From SZUA-76 sp945787585 (lineage in GTDB: Bacteria; Pseudomonadota; Gammaproteobacteria; SZUA-140): a stretch of DNA of 14,164 nt. Below, in pieces: positions 7,005 through 13,854 of this stretch. The position numbers were made by a program, and so were the translations under genes. Position 1 is the stretch's first letter; each line of letters begins with the position of its first letter. The stretch spans positions 1 to 14,164 of the forward strand of contig CAMYIG010000067.1 in NCBI GenBank assembly GCA_947258425.1, read 5' to 3'. A model generated the notes under the pieces. It was not told the origin of the DNA. It saw nothing but the letters and a program-made list of their open reading frames with translations, and ran no database searches.

Positions 7005-8690
7005 TTAAAATGGCACCGGTGCAATGAGCTCAACCCGCTTACCCGTTACTGGATGATCAAAGCTGAGCTTTTCCGCATGCAGCAACAATCGCTCAAGCGG
7101 CTTACCGTAAAGCTCATCGCCCAGAATCGGTGCGTTAAGGCCCTGCGGATGAGCAGCATGCAGCCGCAACTGATGCGTACGTCCGGTAAGCGGGTAAAAG
7201 TAGACGCGCGTGGTGGTCTCGCTACGCGCGATCACCTGCCAGCGTGTGACGCACGGCTTACCGTGCGCAAAGCAGACGAGCTGACGTGGCCTGTCGTCAA
7301 TATCTACCCGTAATGGCAGTTCGATAACGCCCTGCTCGACGGCTTCACTGCCCCCCATCGCAGTCTCATTCCCTGAAAATTCTGGCAACCGTTTTGATAG
7401 TACCGCGACGTAGCGTTTTTCGATGGTGCGTTGTAAAAACTGCCGCTGTAGTGCCTTATGTGCCGCACGATTCTTTGCCACCAGCAACAGGCCGGAAGTC
7501 GACATATCAAGTCGATGCACCAGCAATAGCCCCGTGGCAGCCGGGTAGCGATGTTGTAGACGCGTCTGCACTGAATCAGTCATTTCTTTACCCGGTACTG
7601 AGAGCAGGCCACTCGGCTTATTGACCACCAGTAGCTCATCATCTTCATAAACGACTTCAGGCGCAGCGGCATCATTAAAATCGTGGCCCGCGATCTGGCG
7701 CGGCTGTACCTCGATCCCCTTCAGTATAAAAGGCAAGATGGGATGACACTTTCCTCTACATGCCGGGTAATAATGGCCATGATGACGAATGCCCGCGCTT
7801 GGCGATGCACCCCACCAGAACTCGGCCAGCGCCAGCGGCATCAGACCCTGTTGGTGTGCGTATTGAAGTAGCTTCGGTGCCGCACAATCGCCACTACCAC
7901 CCGGCGGTAGTGCTCGCTCAAATAGCTCAGCCATCGCCTTGCGCTCACCAAGTTGATTAATAAGCATATAGGCCTTAAAAACCCGGCGATGCAACCTCTT
8001 TGAAAGCCGGGTGCGCGTCCGCTTAAGTTCGGCAATTTGTTGAAGGATTGGCGCTGATTGCGCTTCCACAGTCGCCAGTCTTTCACACCAGTCGACCTGC
8101 AACAGTCGCAGTTCGCGTTTATCCTGCTGACTCTCGAATGAGAGCTTGACCAATATTGCTTCATCATCCGCCGACTGGTTTAACCGTTGACGCTGTTCAC
8201 GTCGCGACCGTTTACGACGTTGATGAACTTCCTTCAGCGCAGCCAGCTCTGCATCTCGCTGCAGCTGCAATCGTTCAAGCTCGACACGTAACTTGCCTAG
8301 CGTGGTACTATTTTGTAACGTCGCTAGCGCTTCTTCGTACACTTTCAGCTGCGCTTCTCCGTCCGGTAAAAAAGCATCCAATACCTGTGCATCAAACATG
8401 GGCGGCACAAAACCGGGCAACTGCCACGAGCCGCCTAACATGCCGGAAAAGGCCGCAAGGTAACCGAGCTGACCACTAACATCACGCACCACCAGCACAC
8501 CAAACATTTTGCCATTACCCGGCGCGGTGAAATCATGCCGGCATAGCTGCGCCCGGCTCAGTCGTTGCTGTAAATCAAGCGCTGCATGCTGCGCGATGGG
8601 ATGAGGTGTATTACTAAAAGGGCTGGGAAAGCCTCGAGGCAAGTCGCTACTTAATCGCGCAGGAAGAGAAAGAAAGGTTATCAGGCTCAT
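7005..8690 (-). CDS. RluA-family pseudouridine synthase with long N-terminal domain
   Basis: This is a 561-residue two-part protein. The C-terminal part (about 345-561) is an RluA-type catalytic domain: 'VVYEDDELLVVNKPSGLLSVPG' (346-367, split), the signature 'HRLDMSTSG' (392-400) with catalytic Asp395, 'LTGRTHQLRLH' (501-511) and 'HPVTGKRVEL' (546-555). It isomerises uridine to pseudouridine in rRNA or tRNA; the target is not predictable. The N-terminal part (1-340) is twice the size of an ordinary RluA N-terminus. It has 'GKMFGVLVVRD' to 'FSGMLGG' (60-87), a charged, probably coiled-coil stretch (about 115-240), then 'APKLLQYAHQ' (271-280) and 'HGHYYPACRGKCHPILP' (304-320) with Cys311 and Cys315. 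There is no S4 domain. Homologues of this layout occur in Vibrio and Shewanella relatives from memory. An extended -10 promoter lies just upstream; the ribosome site is weak. Confidence 0.88.
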   Translation of the reverse strand: MSLITFLSLPARLSSDLPRGFPSPFSNTPHPIAQHAALDLQQRLSRAQLCRHDFTAPGNGKMFGVLVVRDVSGQLGYLAAFSGMLGGSWQLPGFVPPMFDAQVLDAFLPDGEAQLKVYEEALATLQNSTTLGKLRVELERLQLQRDAELAALKEVHQRRKRSRREQRQRLNQSADDEAILVKLSFESQQDKRELRLLQVDWCERLATVEAQSAPILQQIAELKRTRTRLSKRLHRRVFKAYMLINQLGERKAMAELFERALPPGGSGDCAAPKLLQYAHQQGLMPLALAEFWWGASPSAGIRHHGHYYPACRGKCHPILPFILKGIEVQPRQIAGHDFNDAAAPEVVYEDDELLVVNKPSGLLSVPGKEMTDSVQTRLQHRYPAATGLLLVHRLDMSTSGLLLVAKNRAAHKALQRQFLQRTIEKRYVAVLSKRLPEFSGNETAMGGSEAVEQGVIELPLRVDIDDRPRQLVCFAHGKPCVTRWQVIARSETTTRVYFYPLTGRTHQLRLHAAHPQGLNAPILGDELYGKPLERLLLHAEKLSFDHPVTGKRVELIAPVPF

Positions 8691-8717
8691 TATCTGGGAG
8701 TCGTTATCAAGGGGCGC

Positions 8718-8726
8718 ATTCTAACA
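8718..8726 (-). promoter_or_regulatory. Extended -10 promoter for the pseudouridine synthase gene
   Basis: On the minus strand TGTTAGAAT gives an extended -10 (TG-N-TAGAAT, five of six matches), about 28 nt before the start codon. The -35 position is poor, as is common for extended -10 promoters. Confidence 0.4.
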
Positions 8727-8727
8727 T

Positions 8728-8804
8728 ATTGCTGGTGCCAGACTCACCGCAACCATTAACGCCTCATCATCCTTTTTTAATTCAGATAGAATTAAGCCAG
8801 CAAT
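8728..8804. repeat. 8-bp perfect inverted repeat across a divergent promoter region
   Basis: ATTGCTGG (8728-8735) and CCAGCAAT (8797-8804) are exact reverse complements 61 nt apart, one near each gene of the divergent pair. They could be paired operator sites or chance. Confidence 0.25.
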
Positions 8805-8837
8805 CGTATATTTGATTAAGTTAAAGAGGTATCCAGT

Positions 8838-9209
8838 ATGACACGCACCCTTCACCCTGCCAGCTTCGCAATGCTTTTAGCCACCCTGTTGATCACCGGC
8901 TGTGCAGGCATCCAATCAAGCCACGATATTGTCGAAGGTATCAAATTTGAGCGCATCGGTTCTAATACCGCTTCCATCACGAACGTCTATCTCCACCGCA
9001 CACCGCAAGGGATGGACCTGCATGGCGAGCTGAAAAGCAAGTTAGCCAGCCGAGGCCGTATACCGGGGCACCTCCATGTGATGCTGGTCGATCCACAGGG
9101 CCAGAAACTAAAAGAGGCGGACGTCGACTACACTCGTCATAACCCTCAATCCAATCACGCCCACTTCAGCATTCCACTGCCGATTGAACTTGCTGCCGGC
9201 AGCACATGA
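8838..9209 (+). CDS. Small lipoprotein of unknown function
   Basis: This is a 123-residue predicted outer-membrane or inner-membrane lipoprotein. The N-terminus has a short basic region, a hydrophobic core, and the lipobox LITGC with Cys22; the residue after Cys is Ala, which favours outer-membrane sorting under the E. coli rule. The mature part looks like a small beta-rich domain ('ASITNVYLHRTPQGMDLHGELKS', about 45-67, then 'GHLHVMLVDPQGQKLKEADVDY', about 77-98). No named family is recognised. The start ATG is preceded by AAAGAGG at 8 nt. The protein ends abruptly in 'IELAAGST', a point where a further strand would be expected, so the C-terminus might be shortened by a small mutation. The TGA stop overlaps an ATG of a 20-codon frame (9206-9268) that I do not call. 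Confidence 0.75.
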   Translation: MTRTLHPASFAMLLATLLITGCAGIQSSHDIVEGIKFERIGSNTASITNVYLHRTPQGMDLHGELKSKLASRGRIPGHLHVMLVDPQGQKLKEADVDYTRHNPQSNHAHFSIPLPIELAAGST

Positions 9210-9492
9210 CGGCTGAACCGCACGACATAAGCGACCACCCACAGTGGGTCGAGAGCGCTATTCATTAAAGCATTACTAACAGCAGAATATGCACTCTTTC
9301 TCACCTTTCAAACGGCTGCTATCAGCGTGGACTAATGCGCCGAATGGCAGGCCAGCACACAGATCTGGGCGATGGTGGGTCTATGGATTTAAGCGCCAAT
9401 CACGCGTATCATCCACTCTTTTGCAAGCTTTCTAGCTTGCTTACGAATCAACGCGTTATCCTTTAAACACAGAGGCAACACAGAAGAATATT
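9210..9492. other. Non-coding region before the kdn operon
   Basis: This 283-nt stretch has no convincing gene. It must hold the kdn promoter, but I see no good -35/-10 pair; TATCCT at 9457-9462 is a weak -10 candidate without a matching -35. A perfect 6-bp stem, GCAAGC-TTTCTA-GCTTGC (9423-9440), stands about 50 nt before kdnA and is a possible operator or leader hairpin. The direct upstream of kdnA is purine-rich (AGAAGA) and serves as the ribosome site. Confidence 0.5.
9237..9249. repeat. Small hairpin after the lipoprotein gene
   Basis: ACCCA and TGGGT form a 5-bp stem with a CAG loop (13 nt in all), 27 nt after the lipoprotein stop codon. No T-run follows, so its role as a terminator is doubtful. 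Confidence 0.25.
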
Positions 9493-10686
9493 ATGGCAGG
9501 CACAGAATTATTTGGCGACGAAGAGCGCAAAGAGGTCGCAGATGTGATGGAAACCGGCATCTTCATCCGCTACAACCAGGATGAAGCGCGCAACGGACAC
9601 TGGAAGGCGAAGACCTTTGAAACAGAGTTCTCTGCCTATCACAACGTAAAATACACCCACATGTGCGCCAGCGGCACGGCAGCAGATGCGATATCACTGG
9701 CCGCCTGCGGTGTCGGGGCTGGCGATGAGGTGATCGTCTCGCCTTTCTCTTTTATCGCTCCGGTTGAAGCAGTGCTGGCAGCGGGAGCAATCCCGGTCTT
9801 TGCCGACATCGATGAAACGTTGTGCCTCTCCCCCGAAGGGATCGAGGCAGCGATCACGCCGCAAACCAAAGCGGTGCTGCTGGTGCATGTATTTGGCGCG
9901 ATGGCGCGTACGCAGGAGATCGCCGACCTCTGTACGGCAAAGGGCGTTATTTTAATCGAAGATGCCGCACCGGCACTCGGTGCGTCGCAAAACGGTAAAC
10001 TCGCCGGTACCTTTGGTAAGGTCGGCTGTTACTCGTTCGATTTCTACAAGATCATCACCGCCGGTGAAGGGGGCGCGATGATCACCAATGATGAAGCGGC
10101 CTACAACACTGCCCACATGTTTGGCGATCACGGCCACGACCACATCGGTGACAACCGCGGCATGGAGGAGCACCCCATCCTCGGCTTCAATTATCGCGTC
10201 AGTGAACTGCATGCAGCGGTCGGGCTGGCACAGTTCCGCAAGCTCGACACGATTATCGCTGCACTGCGTAACAATAAAACCATCGTCAAAGATGGCCTGA
10301 AAACAATCCCGGAATTGAGCTTTCGGCGCATCGATGATGAAGCCAATGAATCCGCCACCTTCCTGTCATTTTTTCTCAAAGACAAGGCGACCACCGAACA
10401 TGTCAAAGCCGCGCTCGACGCCGCCGGCATCGGTACCGCCTATTGGGTTAAAAACAAATATCACTACATCCACAACTGGGATCATCTTAAAGAGATGAAG
10501 GTTGCCGCAAAGATGCCGGTGTCGATGCTGGAAAATGCACCGGACTATCGCGACATCCGTCTGCCACTCTCAGAGGGCATCATGGAACGACTATTGATGC
10601 TGGAAATAAAGGTCAAATGGACCGACGAAGAAGTGACTACGCTACGTGATAACCTAGTCACCACTATCCGCAACGCGCTTAAATAA
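9493..10686 (+). CDS. kdnA: KdnA, 8-amino-3,8-dideoxy-manno-octulosonate (Kdo8N) transaminase
   Basis: This is a 397-residue PLP-dependent aminotransferase of the DegT/DnrJ/EryC1/StrS family. The PLP lysine is Lys186 in 'CYSFDFYKIITAGEGGAMIT', and Asp157 in 'LIEDAAPALGAS' pairs with the pyridine nitrogen. The N-terminus 'MAGTELFGDEERKEVADVME' and the blocks 'DIDETLCLSPEGIEAAITP', 'AHMFGDHGHDHIGDNRG' and 'FNYRVSELHAAVGLAQFRK' agree closely with Shewanella KdnA as I remember it. KdnA uses glutamate to aminate the C8 aldehyde of Kdo made by KdnB. The product, 8-amino-Kdo, replaces Kdo in the lipid A-core linkage. It should be cytoplasmic. kdnB follows after 17 nt, and this pairing is the strongest support for the specific name. 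The purine run AGAAGA before the ATG is a modest ribosome site. Another sugar aminotransferase is the fallback. Confidence 0.87.
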   Translation: MAGTELFGDEERKEVADVMETGIFIRYNQDEARNGHWKAKTFETEFSAYHNVKYTHMCASGTAADAISLAACGVGAGDEVIVSPFSFIAPVEAVLAAGAIPVFADIDETLCLSPEGIEAAITPQTKAVLLVHVFGAMARTQEIADLCTAKGVILIEDAAPALGASQNGKLAGTFGKVGCYSFDFYKIITAGEGGAMITNDEAAYNTAHMFGDHGHDHIGDNRGMEEHPILGFNYRVSELHAAVGLAQFRKLDTIIAALRNNKTIVKDGLKTIPELSFRRIDDEANESATFLSFFLKDKATTEHVKAALDAAGIGTAYWVKNKYHYIHNWDHLKEMKVAAKMPVSMLENAPDYRDIRLPLSEGIMERLLMLEIKVKWTDEEVTTLRDNLVTTIRNALK

Positions 10687-10703
10687 CCTAAAAGATATCG
10701 ATC

Positions 10704-11789
10704 ATGACCGCATTCAGAAATTTTTGTAGTGTTAACAATTTTGTCTTTGGCAAGGGCAGTTTCAATGAACTCGGCACCATCATTGAGAAGCGCCGCCTCG
10801 AGACCCCTTCTTTCTTTGTCTATCTAGTTGATGAGGTGTTCAAAGGCAAGCCACTTGAAAGTCGCATTCCACTCAACGGTAGTGACTTCATCATCTGGCT
10901 CGGCACCAAAGATGAACCAAAAACCAGCAAGCTCGATGAACTCACCCAGCAGATTCTAAATGACTTTGATCAGCTACCGGCTGGTGTGATCGGTATCGGT
11001 GGTGGCATCATGATGGATTACGCCAAGGCGATCTCTTTAACGCTGACCAATCCCGGTCCATCAGAAATTTACCAGGGACTCGACCTGATCAAAAACAAGG
11101 GTGTGTGGAGTGCCTGCATCCCAACCATCGCCGGTACTGGCGCTGAGGTTTCAATGACGGCGGTACTGAGCGGCCCGAAAAAGAAACTCGGTATCAAGTG
11201 TGATTATACGGTAGCAAATCAGATCATCCTCGATCCTGAACTGTGCGAAGGGGTTCCGGCACCTCAGCGTTTCTACACTGGTATGGATTCTTACATTCAC
11301 GCGGTCGAAGCGCTCACCGGACACTGTCGCAACACCTTTGGTGATGCCTACGGTGAGAAGTCACTGGAGATGTGCCAGGATGTCTTCCTAAATTATGACA
11401 ACATCTACCACCCTGAGGCCGACGAAAAACTGATGGTTGCATCATACCTCGGTGGTCTGAGCCTCACCTATTCTCAGGTTGGGGTCTGTCATGCCCTCTC
11501 TTATGGGCTGTCACACGTGCTCGGTACCCATCACGGCCTTGCCAACTGCATCTGCTTCAACCACCTGGAAGACTTCTACGGCAAGTATGTGGGTGAGTTC
11601 CATCAGATGCTCAAGCTGCATAAGATCGAACTACCGCAGGGTATTACCAAAGATTTACCGCGTGAAAAACTGACCGAGATGGCCAAAGTCGCCTATGCGC
11701 TTGACCACATGTGGCTGCATGCATTGGGCGATGACTGGAAAAATAAAATCGATATCGAAATGCTCGAAGCACTCTTTGCGCGGCTCTAA
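10704..11789 (+). CDS. kdnB: KdnB, 3-deoxy-manno-octulosonate 8-oxidase (iron-type alcohol dehydrogenase family)
   Basis: This is a 361-residue member of the iron-containing alcohol dehydrogenase family. Metal ligands expected for the family are all present: Asp195 and His199 in 'FYTGMDSYIHAVEAL', His263 in 'GVCHALSYGL' and His277 in 'LGTHHGLAN'. The nucleotide-binding loop reads 'GIGGGIMMDYAKA', where many relatives have GGGS-x-x-D; here Ser is Ile. Blocks such as 'GTGAEVSMTAVLSGPKKKLGI' (split), 'SQVGVCHALSYGL' and 'GITKDLPREKL' resemble Shewanella KdnB. It oxidises the C8 hydroxyl of Kdo to an aldehyde, which KdnA aminates. The gene lies 17 nt after kdnA in one operon and is followed by a candidate terminator. 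The order aminotransferase then dehydrogenase is the same as in Shewanella. Confidence 0.87.
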   Translation: MTAFRNFCSVNNFVFGKGSFNELGTIIEKRRLETPSFFVYLVDEVFKGKPLESRIPLNGSDFIIWLGTKDEPKTSKLDELTQQILNDFDQLPAGVIGIGGGIMMDYAKAISLTLTNPGPSEIYQGLDLIKNKGVWSACIPTIAGTGAEVSMTAVLSGPKKKLGIKCDYTVANQIILDPELCEGVPAPQRFYTGMDSYIHAVEALTGHCRNTFGDAYGEKSLEMCQDVFLNYDNIYHPEADEKLMVASYLGGLSLTYSQVGVCHALSYGLSHVLGTHHGLANCICFNHLEDFYGKYVGEFHQMLKLHKIELPQGITKDLPREKLTEMAKVAYALDHMWLHALGDDWKNKIDIEMLEALFARL

Positions 11790-11813
11790 TCATAACCATT
11801 TAATAATAAAGGA

Positions 11814-11847
11814 AAAAGTGGCTTAAATTTCGAGTAGTGCTACTTTT
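11814..11847 (+). terminator. Candidate terminator of the kdn operon
   Basis: AAAAGTGGC (11814-11822) pairs with GCTACTTTT (11839-11847) over 9 bp with one G-U wobble and a 16-nt loop, followed by ATTT. It starts 25 nt after the kdnB stop codon. The stem is AT-rich, so efficiency is uncertain. Confidence 0.5.
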
Positions 11848-11889
11848 ATTTACATCGTAATACCAAGGTGCTACTATTTTTACTATCGT
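11837..11889. repeat. Imperfect 22-bp direct repeat, 31 bp apart
   Basis: Positions 11837-11858 and 11868-11889 both begin GTGCTACT and end ATCGT; they match at about 17 of 22 positions. The 31-bp period is close to three helical turns. They overlap the kdn terminator and the candidate porin promoter. Confidence 0.35.
11849..11877 (+). promoter_or_regulatory. Candidate sigma70 promoter for the porin operon
   Basis: TTTACA (11849-11854, five of six) and TACTAT (11872-11877, four of six) are 17 nt apart. Transcription would begin near 11884, directly in front of the candidate operator at 11890-11915. Confidence 0.4.
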
Positions 11890-11915
11890 GTTATTAATTT
11901 CTGCCGCTAAATAAC
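11890..11915. promoter_or_regulatory. Candidate NikR-type operator
   Basis: GTTATT (11890-11895) and AATAAC (11910-11915) are perfect inverted arms with a 14-nt spacer. The left arm extends to GTGTTATT and the right to AATAAC-CAC, which matches again if one C is skipped. The size resembles published NikR sites such as GTGTTAC-N13/14-GTAACAC. The site lies just after the candidate start of transcription, where a repressor would block it. The assignment is inference from a nearby nikR gene. Confidence 0.35.
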
Positions 11916-11940
11916 CACACTTTCAATTGAGGATACGGTA

Positions 11941-12984
11941 TTGGCTAACGGTCGCCTACGATTGCACTGCATCTTAATCACGGCATTTATGTCAGTCTCA
12001 GGGCTGTTTGCGGCCAACGTCGCTGCGGATGAAGCCTATCAAGTCGAAGTCAGCGGCATTGTACAGGTCGAGGCTATCGGGGGTCGTAGTGTCGATGGCA
12101 CTGCGGAGAGCGATATCTCCCTAGCCACCATCGAAATCGGCTTCGATGCCGAAATCACTGATAACGTCTCTGCTCATATTTTATTACTTCACGAAGAAGA
12201 TGGCACAGATCTCGAAGTCGATGAAGGCAGCATCACCATTGCACAACTTGGCGGCGCACCACTGACACTTACTGCCGGTCAGATGTACGTTCCTTTTGGG
12301 CGATTTGAAAGCCACATGATCTCCGATCCACTTACGCTGGTATTAGGTGAGTCACGAGAAAGCATTATTCAGCTAGGAGCTGAACAGGGAAACTTCTCTG
12401 GCTCAGTCTATAGCTTTAAAGGCGCCACACGTGAATTGAATACTAGTGAGCGAATTAAAAGTTTTGGTGCGAACGTGATGTTTAGAATCGAACGCGAAAA
12501 CCTCAACCTCAACAGTGGCATCAGTTACATCAATAACCTGGCCGAGAGCGATACGATACAGGACATCATCAACCCGCCGACAGCCTTATCTAAACGCCCC
12601 GCCGGCATTGCCCTGCACACCATCATGCGTCGCGGACCGCTCACCATGATCGCTGAATATATCGGTGCCAAGGACAGCTTTGCGACGACAGACCTGGCAT
12701 TCAATGGCCAGAGTGCCAAACCCAATGCATACAACATTGAAGCCGGCTATGAACTATTGATTTTCAATAAAGAAGCCACGCTGGCACTCGCCTTTCAGGG
12801 CTCGCGTCAAGCGCAGACACTAGGCATGCCTGAATCACGTGTACTCACGAGCATCAATGTGCCATTGCGCGAACAAACTTCGCTCAGTTTTGAATGGGCA
12901 AAAAGTGATGATTATGCTATCAACGAAGGGGGTTCCGGCCGCACCACCCATCTTTATACAGCACAGCTTGCGGTCGAATTTTAA
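11941..12984 (+). CDS. LbtU-family outer-membrane porin
   Basis: This is a 347-residue outer-membrane beta-barrel. The start codon is TTG, supported by GAGG eight bases upstream and by a complete signal peptide beginning there (basic MANGRLR, hydrophobic core, cleavage after 'ANVAA' at about residue 29). The mature protein alternates short beta-strands and turns, with 'IEIGFDAEITDNVSAHILLLHEE' (split, about 55-80), 'TAGQMYVPFGRFESHMISDPLTLVLGE' (about 116-142) and 'YNIEAGYELL' (262-271). It ends in 'AQLAVEF', the C-terminal phenylalanine that signals assembly by the BAM complex. It matches the LbtU group, named for the Legionella legiobactin receptor. Here it stands 30 nt before a DUF4198 gene and close to nikR. 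It may therefore pass nickel complexes rather than an iron siderophore. That substrate is inference. Confidence 0.8.
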   Translation: MANGRLRLHCILITAFMSVSGLFAANVAADEAYQVEVSGIVQVEAIGGRSVDGTAESDISLATIEIGFDAEITDNVSAHILLLHEEDGTDLEVDEGSITIAQLGGAPLTLTAGQMYVPFGRFESHMISDPLTLVLGESRESIIQLGAEQGNFSGSVYSFKGATRELNTSERIKSFGANVMFRIERENLNLNSGISYINNLAESDTIQDIINPPTALSKRPAGIALHTIMRRGPLTMIAEYIGAKDSFATTDLAFNGQSAKPNAYNIEAGYELLIFNKEATLALAFQGSRQAQTLGMPESRVLTSINVPLREQTSLSFEWAKSDDYAINEGGSGRTTHLYTAQLAVEF

Positions 12985-13014
12985 TTCCGTTAACACCAAC
13001 ATGAGATCACGACT

Positions 13015-13800
13015 ATGAATAAAACCAGCATCAGCGTACTCAGCGGCATCGCAATGCTCGCAGTCAGCATGAGTGCATCGGCACACTTTCAGATGATCAT
13101 CCCCTCCGATGATATGGTCAAGCAGAATGAGCAGCGCAACCTCAACCTCGACCTGATGTTTTGGCACCCCTTTGAAGGCGGTGGCATGCACATGGCAAAA
13201 CCCACCCAGTTTGGGGTGATGGCTGGCGGCAAAAAGCGTGATTTAATGGATGCGATTCGGCCACACAAATTCACCGATATCAACGGTGAACAGCGTGATG
13301 GCTATCGCGTCAATTACAAACTTAAACGCCCGGGTGATAACACTTTTTATATCGAGCCAACCCCTTATTGGGAAGCGGCCGAAGAGACGTTCATCATCCA
13401 CTACACCAAGGTGATCGTGAACTCATTTGGTCTTGAAGAGGGCTGGGATGCGCCCGTTGGCCTGAAGACCGAAATCACACCACTCACCCGTCCATACGGA
13501 CTCTATACGGGTAATGTCTTCCAGGGTGTCGTTACCGTCAATAGTAAGCCGGTGCCATTCAGTGAAGTTGAGGTTGAGTATTTTAATCAGGATGGCAAGC
13601 TCAAAGCGGCGGCAGACCCAATGATCACTCAGGTAGTGAAGGCCGACGCCAATGGTGTGTTTACTTATGCGATGCCCAAAGCGGGCTGGTGGGGCTTTGC
13701 TGCACTGAACGAAGATGATAAGACGATGACACATGAAGGTGTCGATTACCCAGTCGAGATCGGCGCGGTACTCTGGGTCAAGACGCACGACATGAAGTAG
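13015..13800 (+). CDS. Periplasmic DUF4198 protein, probable nickel-uptake component (NikK-like)
   Basis: This is a 261-residue secreted protein. The signal peptide (1-23) ends in 'SMSASA', so the mature protein starts with His24 ('HFQMIIPSDDMV'). An N-terminal histidine is well placed to bind a metal through its amine and ring. More His lie at 51 ('FWHPFEGGG'), 59 ('GMHMAKP') and 84. The C-terminal half has an Ig-like repeat ('GNVFQGVVTVNSKPVPFSEVEVEYF', split, about 166-190; 'DANGVFTYAMPKAGWWGFAA', 211-230) typical of DUF4198. By family knowledge, DUF4198 proteins sit next to cobalt/nickel transporters, and the best known is NikK, a periplasmic nickel binder. There is no Ni transporter in the window. 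The gene is in one operon with the upstream porin and converges with nikR. Its ribosome site is weak (GAGAT). Confidence 0.82.
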   Translation: MNKTSISVLSGIAMLAVSMSASAHFQMIIPSDDMVKQNEQRNLNLDLMFWHPFEGGGMHMAKPTQFGVMAGGKKRDLMDAIRPHKFTDINGEQRDGYRVNYKLKRPGDNTFYIEPTPYWEAAEETFIIHYTKVIVNSFGLEEGWDAPVGLKTEITPLTRPYGLYTGNVFQGVVTVNSKPVPFSEVEVEYFNQDGKLKAAADPMITQVVKADANGVFTYAMPKAGWWGFAALNEDDKTMTHEGVDYPVEIGAVLWVKTHDMK

Positions 13801-13854
13801 GCTGAGATTCGCTAATGGTTGTTCATCATCGTCAGGTTATTTGCACACTAATGG

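Noticed and set aside
9206..9268. 20-codon ORF overlapping the lipoprotein stop (ATGA)
   Set aside because: Too short, no recognisable sequence; kept only as part of a finding on the lipoprotein end.
9290..9420. Possible gene remnant or small RNA between the lipoprotein gene and kdnA
   Set aside because: No frame shows family sequence, and no promoter-terminator pair frames a small RNA.
9639..10430. Several minus-strand and out-of-frame ORFs inside kdnA
   Set aside because: Low-complexity shadows of a well-supported gene; none has a plausible ribosome site or family.
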